Assembly (NCBI GenBank): GCA_012295225.1
Contig: WMKK01000015.1
Span: 213,369 to 277,368, forward strand
Origin: Ostreococcus mediterraneus
Lineage: Eukaryota > Chlorophyta > Mamiellophyceae > Mamiellales > Bathycoccaceae
Length of the DNA: 64,000 nucleotides
Direction: 5' to 3'
Below the pieces are notes generated by a model. It was not told the DNA's origin and made no database searches. It saw only the letters and a list, made by a program, of their open reading frames with translations. Made by a program: the position numbers and the translations under genes. Numbering within the stretch: the first letter of the stretch is position 1; every line of letters begins with the position of its first letter. This document shows positions 1-9,567 of the stretch, one piece after another.

Positions 1-59
1 CGTGTAACCATTATGCGACAGCTAATGGTTACTGTAACCATTAGCGTGTAACCATTATG
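1..59. repeat. Inverted and direct repeat cluster upstream of the deacetylase gene
   Basis: A 15-base unit (cgtgtaaccattatg) occurs at 1-15 and again at 45-59. Between them 21-31 and 35-45 are perfect 11-base inverted repeats (gctaatggtta / taaccattagc) around a 3-base loop. The ATG at 57 of the next gene lies in the second direct copy. The sequence begins at the window edge, so the element may extend further upstream. Confidence 0.8.
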
Positions 60-1232
60 AAAGCCATTATGCGACTCGCGTTTCGCGCCGCGAGTCGCGC
101 GCAGCAGTCATGTCGCGCGCGCGACCTCGTCCGTCGGCGTGACGGCGCAGTCACAAATCATAATACGCGTCGCGCGTATGCGGCGTCTGCACCCAATGTT
201 GCTCGCGAGGCGATGAATATTTACTATGCCGACTGGGCCACGGTGACGCTGCCCGCGGGACACAGGTACGTTGTCACCTTTTGCAACCTACGCCACGGAC
301 ACGCCCGACTGACGACTCTTCTGTGCGAATGTAGATTTCCCATGGACAAGTACGCGGCGACTCGAAACGCGCTCGCGAATGATTTGCAGTTGCGGGACAA
401 GATTTGTTTGCTGCCCTCGCCCGAGTGCTCGAGGCTCGACTTGTTAACGACGCACGACCAAGCATACGTCGACCGCGTGTTAAACTTAGAGTTAACTGAC
501 GATGACGTGCGTAAAATTGGTTTTCCTATGAAGCGCGAGAACGTCGTGCGATCGTTGGCGAGCACGGGAGGGACGATACAGTGCGCGCGAGATGCGCTCC
601 GCGGCGGCGGCGCTTTGGGACGTCCTCGAGCGGCGGCTCAAATCGCTGGCGGAACTCATCACGCGTTTCGAGATCGCGGTGAAGGATTTTGCGTGTTTAA
701 CGACATCGCCGTGGCGATTAATGTCATTCGGGGCGATCCAATGTACGAGGCGAGCTTGCGGGGACGTAAAATTCTCATCATCGACTTGGACGTACACCAA
801 GGAAATGGTAGCGCCAAAATCTTTGAGAATGACGAGCAAGTGATTACGTTTTCAATGCATGGTGAAAGAAATTATCCGCTCAAGACGCGTGAGACGTCGA
901 CGCATGACGTGGAGCTTCCAGACGATTGCGACGACGCGACTTACCTCGCCGAGCTGAACACGTGGCTTCCGCGATTATTTATTGAGTACGACCCAGCGTT
1001 GGTGTTTTTCCAGGCTGGTATCGACGCGTTGCGCGAAGATAGTTTCGGGCGACTGGCTATGACGCGCGCTGGTATGCTCACGCGCAACCACGCGGTGTAC
1101 TCGCAATGTATCACGCGCGATTTGCCGCTCGTCATCACCATGGGCGGCGGTTATAGCAAGCCAATCGACGCGAGCTTAGACGCGCACGTCGACGTTTTTC
1201 GTTCAGCCGCGATGCGCTACGGCGCGCCATAA
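57..1232 (+). CDS. Histone deacetylase family protein, two exons with an in-frame intron
   Basis: Zn-dependent deacetylase of the arginase/deacetylase fold. Visible family features are GTHHAF followed by RGEGFCVFND, the metal-binding DLDVHQGNG, AGIDAL and the closing GGGYS with the catalytic tyrosine. I place an intron at 266-334 (69 bases, GTACGT...TGTAG, ACTGAC at 308-313). It has no stop and keeps frame, so the gene reads as one 391-codon ORF, but removing it restores the conserved LPAGHRFPMDKY string that the unspliced reading interrupts with 23 foreign residues. The spliced protein is about 368 aa. The basic, Ser/Arg/Ala-rich N-terminus of about 60 residues looks like an organelle-targeting peptide. 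It resembles bacterial-type and class IV enzymes more than Rpd3; the substrate is unknown. Confidence 0.88.
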   Translation: MKAIMRLAFRAASRAQQSCRARDLVRRRDGAVTNHNTRRAYAASAPNVAREAMNIYYADWATVTLPAGHRYVVTFCNLRHGHARLTTLLCECRFPMDKYAATRNALANDLQLRDKICLLPSPECSRLDLLTTHDQAYVDRVLNLELTDDDVRKIGFPMKRENVVRSLASTGGTIQCARDALRGGGALGRPRAAAQIAGGTHHAFRDRGEGFCVFNDIAVAINVIRGDPMYEASLRGRKILIIDLDVHQGNGSAKIFENDEQVITFSMHGERNYPLKTRETSTHDVELPDDCDDATYLAELNTWLPRLFIEYDPALVFFQAGIDALREDSFGRLAMTRAGMLTRNHAVYSQCITRDLPLVITMGGGYSKPIDASLDAHVDVFRSAAMRYGAP

Positions 1233-1337
1233 TTATAGCCTATATGTTCATGTTGTTTTATTACTAGCCCGTCGTTCTTTAGCACTCCATCCATCACCGT
1301 TCTGAAGCGCGTGTCTATTCATCCATCTAAATCTTTG

Positions 1338-2192
1338 TTACATGTTGTCGTCGTGTTCGACGTCGCAGCACTTCCCATAACTCCCCACATCGACTTTTAG
1401 CGTCAATCGCCACTCGCCTTCGCCGACGAGCGGCGAACGATGCACGATACCTCGCCCGGCGTTCCGCTCGCCGTCGGCGTGCACCCAATCTTCGCCTTTG
1501 AGAATCGCGACGTCGCACCGCTCCACCGGCGTCGGCGGCGCGAACCTCTCACACATCCACTTCAATCCATCACACACCGCGCGCGCGTTGGCGTTCGCCC
1601 ACGCAATCACCCGCGACGTCTCAGGCGTACAAATCTCCGTCGTCGCGCCGTAATACGTCACCATCGCTCTCGCGCTCGTATGGTCCACGTGCAGCTTTGA
1701 ACACAACGTCGACCTCAACAAGCTCAACGTCACCACCACCTCTGGTTCCGCCGCCTCACCGCGCGTGTGTGCGCCATCCTCGTACACCGCGCGCGCGAAC
1801 ACGCGCACGACATCGGCGATATCCGCCGCGAGAACATCGGAACCGCTCGGCCACGACGCGAGCAGCTCGCGCGCGACGTCATCCGCTCGTACCTCTCGCG
1901 CCACGAACCGCGACGCGCGCGCGAATTCGCCGTCATACGCATCGAGCCACGCGACGATGTCCGCGCCGTCGCGCGCGAGGCGCTCGCGCGTCGCCTCGCG
2001 CGCGACGACGGCCACTGTAGTGGTTTTCAACGCCAATGATGCATCGACCGCGGACGAATTCGCCTCACCCTGCGTCGCGCTCGCGGCGCGCGCGACACGC
2101 CAGGCGCGCCAGGCGCGCCGAGGCGCACGCGGGCATGCGTCGGCGCGCGTCGCGCGCGCGCGCGGGGTCGCGCGCGCGGTCGGCGCGGACAT
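1338..2192 (-). CDS. DUF1826 family protein
   Basis: The C-terminal half matches the DUF1826 pattern: LHVDHTSARAMVTYYG, then CDVAILKGEDW, then GRGIVHRSP followed by RLTLKVD. The His/Asp-bearing strands recall cupin or 2OG-oxygenase-like barrels, but no biochemical role is established. I chose the ATG at 2192 (MSAPTARAT...), giving 284 aa. The frame stays open to 2723, but that upstream part is arginine-rich and overlaps the opposite-strand RbcX-like gene, so it is probably a shadow. The Arg/Ala-rich N-terminus could be an organelle-targeting peptide. The gene is head-to-head with the RbcX-like gene, 51 bases apart, which implies a shared promoter. Confidence 0.75.
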   Translation of the reverse strand: MSAPTARATPRARATRADACPRAPRRAWRAWRVARAASATQGEANSSAVDASLALKTTTVAVVAREATRERLARDGADIVAWLDAYDGEFARASRFVAREVRADDVARELLASWPSGSDVLAADIADVVRVFARAVYEDGAHTRGEAAEPEVVVTLSLLRSTLCSKLHVDHTSARAMVTYYGATTEICTPETSRVIAWANANARAVCDGLKWMCERFAPPTPVERCDVAILKGEDWVHADGERNAGRGIVHRSPLVGEGEWRLTLKVDVGSYGKCCDVEHDDNM

Positions 2193-2243
2193 GGCGGCGG
2201 ATAAAGGTGACGATGCGCGCCGCACTGTGCGACGCCTTTTTCG

Positions 2244-2795
2244 ATGCCGACGACGACGACGCAGTCGCTCACGCGCCCGACGACGGTGGCGCCGCGCCGC
2301 ACCAGAAAACACATACGACGGACAGCTGCGGCGGACGGCGCGATGCCGGCGCTCGACGCGGCGAGCGTGCGCGCGGCGTGCGGGTACGATGCCGAGCGCA
2401 AGGGCGCCGAGCTCATGCAGCGCGTGTTGACCCTGGCGGCGGTGCGCATCGTCATGGCGCAGAGCGATGGGTTTGGGAACGAGTGCAGCGAGGACGTGAA
2501 TCAGAGCTCGACGACGACGTCGCTGCTCGAGGCGATGCGAACGCACCCGGTGCAAGGGAATGGACGGGAGTTCTTGGAGTATTTGCTCGCGCACGAGGAC
2601 CAGGCGATGCGGTTGTGCGCGGTAAGGATTATTGAAGTCAGAAGGACGTATGCGGAGAGCGGAGATTTTGATTGGGCGGAGACGTTGGCGCACGTGACGG
2701 AGGACGTGGAGTCGTTTCGGCAAAAGATGTTACGGGAACACGCGAGGGTTTGGGAACGTTTACTCGTCGATGACGTCAATGACGGGCGTCGATGA
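2244..2795 (+). CDS. RbcX-like Rubisco assembly chaperone
   Basis: The 183-aa protein carries the order of conserved blocks of plant and cyanobacterial RbcX: AAVRIVMAQ (residues about 67-75), then GREFLEYLL, then a run containing CAVRIIEVRRTYAESGDFDW, and a final helix with KMLREHARVW. RbcX dimers bind the C-terminal tail of newly folded Rubisco large subunit and hand it to holoenzyme assembly in the stroma. The first 35 residues are Thr/Arg-rich and fit a plastid transit peptide, which supports the ATG at 2244; MPALD at 2343 is the alternative. The central groove segment usually rich in Asn-Pro-Pro is diverged here. Identification is by motif reading only. Confidence 0.7.
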   Translation: MPTTTTQSLTRPTTVAPRRTRKHIRRTAAADGAMPALDAASVRAACGYDAERKGAELMQRVLTLAAVRIVMAQSDGFGNECSEDVNQSSTTTSLLEAMRTHPVQGNGREFLEYLLAHEDQAMRLCAVRIIEVRRTYAESGDFDWAETLAHVTEDVESFRQKMLREHARVWERLLVDDVNDGRR

Positions 2796-2949
2796 CGGGT
2801 GAGAATGATGCGTGCGGTGATGGTGGTGGTGTGTGTTTTGTTTATTAGCGTTGTATTTGTCTTCTTGTTGTATTGTAAACTGTGATGTTGCTTGCTCGTT
2901 GAATTGGTTGGCTGGTAAAAGGAGATGTAGAAACGTCGCGCGTGGGTGC

Positions 2950-4357
2950 TCACGCCTTGGGAGCCTTTTCCTTCTTCGGAGGCTTGGGAGCGGAAGGAGG
3001 GATTTCACCGCGCTCGTAATACTCCATGCGCTCGAATTTTCCATGATCGAGAAAGTATTGAATCTGCGCACCGAGTGACGGACCGATGTTTTCCACCTTC
3101 ATTTTTCCCGGTTTGCCCATCTTGATTCCGTCTTCAACCTTGTACGGAAGATTGCGCACGGACATAGCCGCCTTGGCATACGCCGAAGCTTTCATGGGGT
3201 CTTCATTAGCCGCCTTGGCGGCGTGGAAGATTGCTTCAAGTGCGGCGCACAACGCGGCGTTGTCGGCGTTCGCCGGCGCCGGTCCGCCTGCCTTTTGCTC
3301 CGCCGTCTGCTTCGGGTACGCCTCTTTAAGCAATCCAAACGCGCCGACGTAATCGGTATTACCTTCGTAATCCTCACTCGCCATGATTTTCACATATGCT
3401 TCGCGCATCGCCAATTGATCATCCTTGGGTACCGTAAGTCCATGTTCGCGGCAAATTTTAATCATCTCCGTCGCCATCTCCATGGGCGGAAGCTCGCCGA
3501 ACCCCTCTGGGAACGTCACTGGCTTATCCAATCCTTCATTCACATCTTCTTGCTCGTCATCACTGTACTCCCCGCCAGGATGACGCCATGCCGGTCGCTC
3601 TTGCGGTGCTCCACTTTTCGCAGCTTCAGAGTAGTTAAACGAGCATCGCACGACGCCGCCGATGTTTGAGTCCCAATACCCGTGGCATTTCCACTGCCCT
3701 TGACCTCCGTGATTCGCATCCTCATACGTCACTCGCAGCGTAGCTTTCTTCTGACACACCGGACACGGTGGGTACCGTCCCCACTTTTCACCATCCACGC
3801 AGTGCGCCACTAAATCAGCTTTTTTGTACATGTATTTCTTATTCTTCTTCCCGGTTTCGCTCATCGGCATCTTGTTCAGCTGTTTTCGTCGCGTAGCGCG
3901 TGCGGGCGGTGAGTATCATAATCATAGCACAATCCCTCAAGCGACGCGAAAGATTAAAACGAATCGACCCAGGTGTGTCATGAGTCGTCAACGTCATCGT
4001 CAACGATATCGTCAACGAAAACAAACAAAGCTCCACGGCGCGACGCGACATTCAAAAACGCACCTTCAAGTATTGCTTCAACTCATCCAACGACATCGCC
4101 TTGTACTTTTCATGCAACGCTGCGTCTTGAATTGGACCCGTGGTAATGTTAAATCCAATCAATTCCACGATGTCCTTGGTCTTTTGCGGCCCGTCGGCGG
4201 CGTCGTCATCCGCGGTGGCTGTCGGCTCTTTTTTGACTTTTTTGGGCTTCTTCGTCATCTTCATGACGATTTCACCATCGCCCTTGGCGTCGTAGTCGCT
4301 ATCGTCGTCATCTGCGGCGCCATATTCGCGTTTTAATGGTTTCACTCGCGGAGGCAT
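2950..4357 (-). CDS. PADR1 zinc-domain protein with a Pol-beta-like helical C-terminus, two exons
   Basis: Spliced complement of 4357-4064 and 3879-2950; the intron 4063-3880 (184 bases, GTGCGT...ACAG) is phase 0. The product is about 407 aa. Exon 1 is a Lys/Asp-rich tail plus SLDELKQYLK, continued in exon 2 by LNKMPMSETGKK. This is the helical start of the PADR1 domain of PARP1. It runs into KADLVAHCVDGE, CPVC, a later WKCHGYW and VRCSF, giving four potential zinc ligands. No WGR, ADP-ribose transferase or BRCT domain follows. Residues about 290-385 instead resemble the 8-kDa helix-hairpin domain of DNA polymerase beta family enzymes (AYAKAAMSVRNLPYKVEDG then IGPSLGAQIQYFLDHGKFER). Likely nuclear and DNA-associated; exact role unknown. 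Confidence 0.75.
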
Positions 4358-4465
4358 GATCAATGCCACGGGTGCGCGCGATTCTGACGCGCCAATGAAG
4401 TCTCGAGTGATGTGTTGATATGTTTCAACTGAATCGCCTCACATCGCGCCGCACCCGTCACGCGC

Positions 4466-5386
4466 ATGCGCACCGACGCCGACGGCGCGAAGGAACGCGA
4501 TGATATCGTTCGACTCGTCCGTCGCGCGCGCGCGTGCTTGCTCGAACCTTCGATCGCGAGAAAGGTGGAGCTCTCGCGAGAGACGCACGCCTGGTGGTTC
4601 AGTGCACGCGAGAATCCACCCGTGAATGACGACGATGGCGACGACGAGACGCTGGATGCGATCGTGGAAAATCCCGGGCGCGAAACGTTGCGCGTGGTGA
4701 AGTCGTCGCAGACGCGCCGCATCGGCAAGGGTGGCACGCTCGAGTCGAGGATTGCGATTTTACACTCGCTCGCGCACATCGAATCGTGGGCGATTGATTT
4801 ATCCTGGGACGCCATATCGCGATTCGGATTGGCGAGGGACATGCCCAAGGGATTTTATGATGACTTTGTGACCGTGGCAAACGATGAGGCACGGCACCAT
4901 GAGCTACTCGCAGGGCGATTGAAGGCGCTCGGGAGCGCTTACGGCGAGCTCGAGGTGCACGACGGCTTGTGGCAAACGGCGATGGAAACCGCGGATTCTC
5001 TCGAAGCGCGCCTCGCCGTGGAACATTGCGTGCATGAAGCGCGAGGATTAGATGTGCTCCCGCAAACTATTGGAAAGTTTCGGCGAAATGGTGACGAAGA
5101 GAGCGCTAAATTGCTCGAGGATGTCATTTACCCCGAAGAAGTCACGCACTGCGCCGCCGGCTTGCGATGGTTCAAATATTTACACTCTCGAGACGGTGTG
5201 CGCACGGGCGATCAGGAAGATGTGCGTGATGGTGAAGAACTCGAGACGAGCTCGGTGGTTCAGGCGTTTCATGCGGTGGTGCGAAAACATTTTGCGGGGG
5301 CTTTAAAGCCGCCGTTTAACGACGACGCTCGAAAACGCGCCGGGTTCAATCCGGTGTGGTACGAACCGCTCGCCGTGAAGGCGTAG
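4466..5386 (+). CDS. DUF455 ferritin-like protein
   Basis: 306 aa, single exon. It shows the DUF455 signature of a four-helix ferritin-like fold with repeated Glu/His motifs suited to a di-metal site: HIESWAIDLSWD, DEARHHELLAGRL, VEHCVHEARGLDVLP and YPEEVTHCAAGLRWF, with AHDGLW-type VHDGLWQTA between them. Bacterial and algal relatives have no agreed function. The C-terminal GFNPVWYEPLA is also typical of the family. It is divergent from the PADR1 gene (108 bases between starts), so the two may share a promoter. No targeting peptide is obvious. Confidence 0.85.
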   Translation: MRTDADGAKERDDIVRLVRRARACLLEPSIARKVELSRETHAWWFSARENPPVNDDDGDDETLDAIVENPGRETLRVVKSSQTRRIGKGGTLESRIAILHSLAHIESWAIDLSWDAISRFGLARDMPKGFYDDFVTVANDEARHHELLAGRLKALGSAYGELEVHDGLWQTAMETADSLEARLAVEHCVHEARGLDVLPQTIGKFRRNGDEESAKLLEDVIYPEEVTHCAAGLRWFKYLHSRDGVRTGDQEDVRDGEELETSSVVQAFHAVVRKHFAGALKPPFNDDARKRAGFNPVWYEPLAVKA

Positions 5387-5554
5387 GCGACCCTTAGACG
5401 TCCGGAAACAAAATCTCCATCATCGCCTTAGACGTAGAATATTTTAGGTAGGTAGATATTTCATTTCATTTTCAATATGTCTCCACGTGTGTCGTGTGTC
5501 TCTGTGCTCGCCTTTGCGCGTCGTCGTTTGCGTCGATTTGATTCAGTTGTTCGA

Positions 5555-6060
5555 TTATTCATCAACATCCTTCGCATTCACGCGCACCTCCACCGCATGT
5601 ACCGCGCGCTCTACGTGTTCGCGAATGCCAACAATCAAGTGCTTGCTCTTGTCGCGAATTATCACCAAAGAATTGTCGGTGCGGGCCATATAATCCGCGT
5701 CGGCGCCTATGCGCGCTCGCACCTGCGCGCCCGCTCGCGTCGCCTTTTTGGCCTTTTTAAATGCCGACACCACGCCTTCTTCGGCGCGCGCTGTGGTTTG
5801 CGCGGCATCATTCATGACGTTTTGCGTCGCTGTGGACGACGAGGACGCTTTATCGCGCACCTGTGGCGGCAATGTACGCGCGTCAGTGTCGTGGTCATGC
5901 CATCCGAGAAAGTCACTGCGCGCGCGCGCACCTGTTTCGATACATCTGCGTCGACGCGTTCGAGCGCGCGGGCGGGCGACGACGAGGATGGCGCGTTGTC
6001 TGGCGTCATCGTCGTCGTAGCGGTCGCAGTGGTGACTTTTGTGTTCTTGGTGGTCGTCAT
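5555..6060 (-). CDS. Small hypothetical protein, two exons
   Basis: Reconstructed by splicing 6060-5932 to 5860-5555. The 71-base intron 5931-5861 starts GTGCGC, ends CCACAG and holds ACTGAC (on the minus strand, 5887-5882). It is phase 0 and joins DVSKQ to VRDKAS. The product is about 144 aa: a Thr/Ser-rich first 30 residues, an Ala/Lys-rich helical middle, and a more conserved-looking end with MARTDNSLVIIRDKSKHLIVGI and REHVERAVHAVEV. I do not recognise a family; the tail could pack as helices in a small complex subunit. The opposite-strand ORF over the same bases is Arg/Val-rich and looks like a shadow. Confidence 0.5.
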
Positions 6061-6144
6061 TGCGCTTTAATGTGAGGTTTCGATGCGCGACGAGTCGCGT
6101 TTACATGTTACACCTTGTTAATATCGCTATCATTGCCGTTCTAC

Positions 6145-8373
6145 TCACGCTGGTTTCTTACCCGCTGCTGATTTCATGGCGAACTCTACTTTTCCACCGA
6201 CGGCGACGGTGGTGGCTTTGGATTTCGTCCCGCGCAAGCCAGTGGGCTGCGGCGTGGCGGCCGCTTTCGCGTCGGCTTGTTCGCGCTTCATCGTCGCGAG
6301 CGGATTGGCTTGTTTGGTCTGTCCAGCGCTGATGTTACCGCTGAGCACAACGTACGGCGTAGCTTGTTCACGCTGGACGTCTTTAACTTTGGCATCCATC
6401 GAGCTCGAGGCTTTGAGCCGGGCTTGTTCTTCTTGGAATTGTCGCAGACGCTTTTCACGCTTCATCTTGCCGGGCTCGATGCCGTGGAATCTGTGACACA
6501 ACTCTCTAAATGCCTCTTTCGGGGTGAGCTTACGGCCAAACTCGTCAAATTTATCAAGTTTAAAGCCAAATTTGTAGCCATCCACGCTTTCATCGTTCAC
6601 AGCGTGCGCTTCAAGGACGTGGGCTTTGTCAAATCTGTCCTTCATGTCGTTGGCCCGGCCGCTCCAGCGCGTGTTTTGCGCGTCATCGAGTTGAGCCTTT
6701 TCTTTGAGTAGTGCTAACGTGCCTGCTAAACCTTTCTTTGGTATGTGCCTTTCGGTGAACGTTGGCACGACGTTCGCCGCAGCGGCAGCATCTTCGTCTT
6801 CAGCGCCTGGCGATGGCGGCGGAGGCGGGATATCTGGCATGTCCTCGTCCATGGCGTCGTCTTCCATCGGCGCTGATGGCGGCGGTAGAGGAGGAGGAGG
6901 AACGTCTGGCATTGCATCCTCATCGTAGCCGTCACCGTCGTCATCATCTGCAGTGATGCCCTGAACAAACTCTTGCATATCCGTAAAGACAACGGCATCT
7001 TCAACCGTCCCCGCTCTCTCCTTCGCGCTGGCTTCGTCTGCAAGACGACGCGCTGCGACCTGCGCTGCAACGTCTACGGGAGTAGCCCTAGATGTGTTCT
7101 TTTGCACCATTCGCCGACTTCTAGCGAGCGCGCGAGAGAGCTCATCGTCTTCATCGTCTTCTTCTTCAACGTCGCCCGCGAGCTCGGCGAGAATTTTCTT
7201 ATCCGTCACATCACGCGCCTTTTGTAAAGCGCTCGCAAACTTTGCATTCTTATCTTGCAATTTACTCGCCGCATCTTTCTCGACCGCCGAACCGTTCTCA
7301 GCGCGCGAACGACGCGAACCCAAGTCATTCGTAGCCGGCGCGAGCTCGTCTTGCTCGAGTTCCGCCGCGTCGATGTGCTTCTTTCGCAGCTTTTTGCGCA
7401 TCTTCTTCTTCTTTTCGCGCTTCACAAACTTGGCTTGCATTTCTTCTTGGGTGTGATAATCCATCTGTTCACCCTTGACAATCTCGGCGGTCTCCTTTGT
7501 GCCCTTCAATCCGGAGAGCTCGGCGGCGAGACGCGCCTTGATATCCTCTTTCCTCTTCGTCTCCTGGGCATCAATCAAACCCTCACCATCGAGTTCCATG
7601 GCTTCGTCCTCTGCCTTCTCGTCATATTTACCCAACACTGTTTTCTTTGCCGCTGTGTCGTCTTCTCCAAACGGATCGTCGTTCTTTTTCGTCGCCTCTC
7701 GTCGCGCCTTTTTCCGCGCCTTTTGCTCGGCGAGTAAAACATTCTCCAGCTCATCCTCCCCATCGTCATCCAACACCGACGTGTCTTTCAGCGTCAAAAC
7801 CACCTCGCGTCCTTCCACGATATCATCCGCATTGTGTCTAACCTTTAAACCCTTCAAATCTTTTGACGTATACGCCGCCGCCTCGCCTCTCTTCGTCGTC
7901 CCCGCCGCGTCGTCGCCGTCCTCATCACTCTCACTAAACTCCTCCGCATCCGCATCACGCGCGGCAAACATCGCCGCCACTTTCTTCGCCTTTTCTCTCT
8001 CCGCCTCAAGCGTCTTATCTACCATTGTCGTCTTACTCTTAGCTAACCACGCGTTGACGTCGTCTTCCTCCTTGTCTCCACCATCCCCCAACTTTGTCGT
8101 CGCCGCATTCACTCTCTCCATCTCTCGCCGCTCCTTCGCCGCCGCAATTTTCGCCCGTAAAGCTTCGCTCGACGCCTTGGTCTCGTCCTCGGCGCGTTTC
8201 GCGTCCGCATCCACCGTCGTCGTCGATGATTCTTTCAGCGGCGCCAATCCCAAAGTGCGGCGGAGCGCATTCGTGGCGTCGACCGAAAGCGACGATTCGC
8301 CCGCGCCGCCGTCATCCACCGCGTTCGCGGCGGTCGCGGCGTCGTCTGTGGTGTCTTTGCGCGCGCGTGGCAT
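6145..8373 (-). CDS. SART1: SART1 / Snu66-type U4/U6.U5 tri-snRNP protein
   Basis: A SART-1 family splicing factor that bridges U4/U6 and U5 in the tri-snRNP. Seen: TNALRRTLGLAPLK near the N-terminus, YTSKDLKGLKVRHNADDI, then EDELENVLLAEQKARKKAR. Toward the end come GYKFGFKLDKFDEFGRKLTPKE with AFRELCHRFHGIEPGKMKREKR and TPYVVLSGNISAGQT, all hallmark strings of the family. Between them are long acidic and Lys-rich stretches and a proline-rich segment (PPPPLPPPS). Starting at 8373 (MPRARK) gives 742 aa. An in-frame ATG at 8457 would add 28 residues that look unlike the rest; both are possible. It should be nuclear. No intron is seen. Confidence 0.92.
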   Translation of the reverse strand: MPRARKDTTDDAATAANAVDDGGAGESSLSVDATNALRRTLGLAPLKESSTTTVDADAKRAEDETKASSEALRAKIAAAKERREMERVNAATTKLGDGGDKEEDDVNAWLAKSKTTMVDKTLEAEREKAKKVAAMFAARDADAEEFSESDEDGDDAAGTTKRGEAAAYTSKDLKGLKVRHNADDIVEGREVVLTLKDTSVLDDDGEDELENVLLAEQKARKKARREATKKNDDPFGEDDTAAKKTVLGKYDEKAEDEAMELDGEGLIDAQETKRKEDIKARLAAELSGLKGTKETAEIVKGEQMDYHTQEEMQAKFVKREKKKKMRKKLRKKHIDAAELEQDELAPATNDLGSRRSRAENGSAVEKDAASKLQDKNAKFASALQKARDVTDKKILAELAGDVEEEDDEDDELSRALARSRRMVQKNTSRATPVDVAAQVAARRLADEASAKERAGTVEDAVVFTDMQEFVQGITADDDDGDGYDEDAMPDVPPPPLPPPSAPMEDDAMDEDMPDIPPPPPSPGAEDEDAAAAANVVPTFTERHIPKKGLAGTLALLKEKAQLDDAQNTRWSGRANDMKDRFDKAHVLEAHAVNDESVDGYKFGFKLDKFDEFGRKLTPKEAFRELCHRFHGIEPGKMKREKRLRQFQEEQARLKASSSMDAKVKDVQREQATPYVVLSGNISAGQTKQANPLATMKREQADAKAAATPQPTGLRGTKSKATTVAVGGKVEFAMKSAAGKKPA

Positions 8374-8549
8374 CGTGCGACGGCGTGCGTGAGAGACTGA
8401 GGTGATGCGAGCGATGCCGAGCGGATTCGTGAGCTCGAGCCGCGGGACGCGGCGCATAATTTTGTGCGTACACTGCGTAGGCTCCAGCGCACGTTGATGA
8501 TGATGTTGGCAAAACGCATGTAAATAGAATTATTATCGTATCGTCTACT

Positions 8550-9449
8550 CTAGGCGCTGTCGACGGCGCCACCACCGGCGCCATCGCGTAAGGCCTTTTC
8601 TACGAACGGCTTTGTCTCTGGGTCCATGGCGAGCGCGCGAAACAATCCCGAAGCGAAACCCTTGACGTCTTCATCGCCACTGCCCATGAGCGACGCTAAA
8701 CGACGCACGGCGTTGCCATCACTGGCGAGCTGCGTGCGTAAAGCGCGACGACGAGGAAGAGCGCAGGCTAAACCTATACATCCGCGCACGGCGACGTCGT
8801 CGTCGTCTCTTCGCAACGCCGACGTAAAGCACTCAAAAGCGCCTCGTCGCATAAAGTCATCAAACCCAGCTTCGTCCTCCGTGAGCTGCTGTGCGATGTT
8901 GACTACTAAATCCACCCCACCCACGCGCTTCATGGCGTCGAGTTCGCTAGAGCCATCTCGTTTCGCGCACGCGAGAACAAACTCGACGCACGCCGAGTCG
9001 CCCAACGTCGCCTTTAATCCCCCGTCATCTTCACCATTCTGTAGAAACCGGAAGCAATCGAGCGCGTTCACGCAACACGATGCCGTCGCTCCGTCGTCTT
9101 CGCTATCATCCACGTCCACCGCGCGTCCGTGATCGAGCGCGTGCGTCATCGTTGCGTGGATGACATTCGCCGACAACGCCGCCGCGCGCGCGCCGTCAAC
9201 CGTTGCAATCAACCCCGCCAAGCCCGCCAGCGCCGCCGCCTGCGCGCGCTTGTTCGTCGTCAGCTTCTGCAGCACCTCACGCACGAGCACGTCCACCACG
9301 GGCGCGAACGACGGGGGGAGAGGCACGCGAACGGCGAGCGCGCCCAACGCGCTCGCAGCTTGAATCACCACGCGATCGTCCTCGTGCGCGAGTTCGCGAA
9401 TGACGTCATCGGGCGTGATCGGCAGCGATGGAGGTGCGGCGACAGACAT
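8550..9449 (-). CDS. Armadillo/HEAT-like repeat protein
   Basis: 299 aa built of short Ala/Leu-rich helices in pairs, for example VVIQAASALGALAVRV, AQAAALAGLAGLIATVDGARAAAL, and near the end DVKGFASGLFRALAMDPETKPFV. This last pattern resembles Hsp70 nucleotide-exchange factors of the Fes1/HspBP1 type, which also use ARM repeats, but I cannot assign it firmly. No signal or transit peptide is evident. It is head-to-head with the DnaJ gene (118 bases between start codons). That would be a suggestive pairing if it really is an Hsp70 cofactor. Confidence 0.6.
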   Translation of the reverse strand: MSVAAPPSLPITPDDVIRELAHEDDRVVIQAASALGALAVRVPLPPSFAPVVDVLVREVLQKLTTNKRAQAAALAGLAGLIATVDGARAAALSANVIHATMTHALDHGRAVDVDDSEDDGATASCCVNALDCFRFLQNGEDDGGLKATLGDSACVEFVLACAKRDGSSELDAMKRVGGVDLVVNIAQQLTEDEAGFDDFMRRGAFECFTSALRRDDDDVAVRGCIGLACALPRRRALRTQLASDGNAVRRLASLMGSGDEDVKGFASGLFRALAMDPETKPFVEKALRDGAGGGAVDSA

Positions 9450-9567
9450 TGCGTGTCGTGCGGCGCGCGTCGTCGGTGTGCGTCTCGTCGGCGTCGAGCG
9501 ACGCGAAATGATGACGATGATGTATTAAAGTGCACTTTTTTACGTCACAGGACGACGCACCGACGCC

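Noticed and set aside
2193-2723. Upstream extension of the DUF1826 ORF
   Set aside because: Arginine-rich, overlaps the RbcX-like gene on the opposite strand. An ATG at 2192 gives a normal family length.
5477-6070. Plus-strand 197-codon ORF over the small spliced gene
   Set aside because: Arg/Val-rich composition. The minus strand has clean splice sites, an ACTGAC and an in-frame join.
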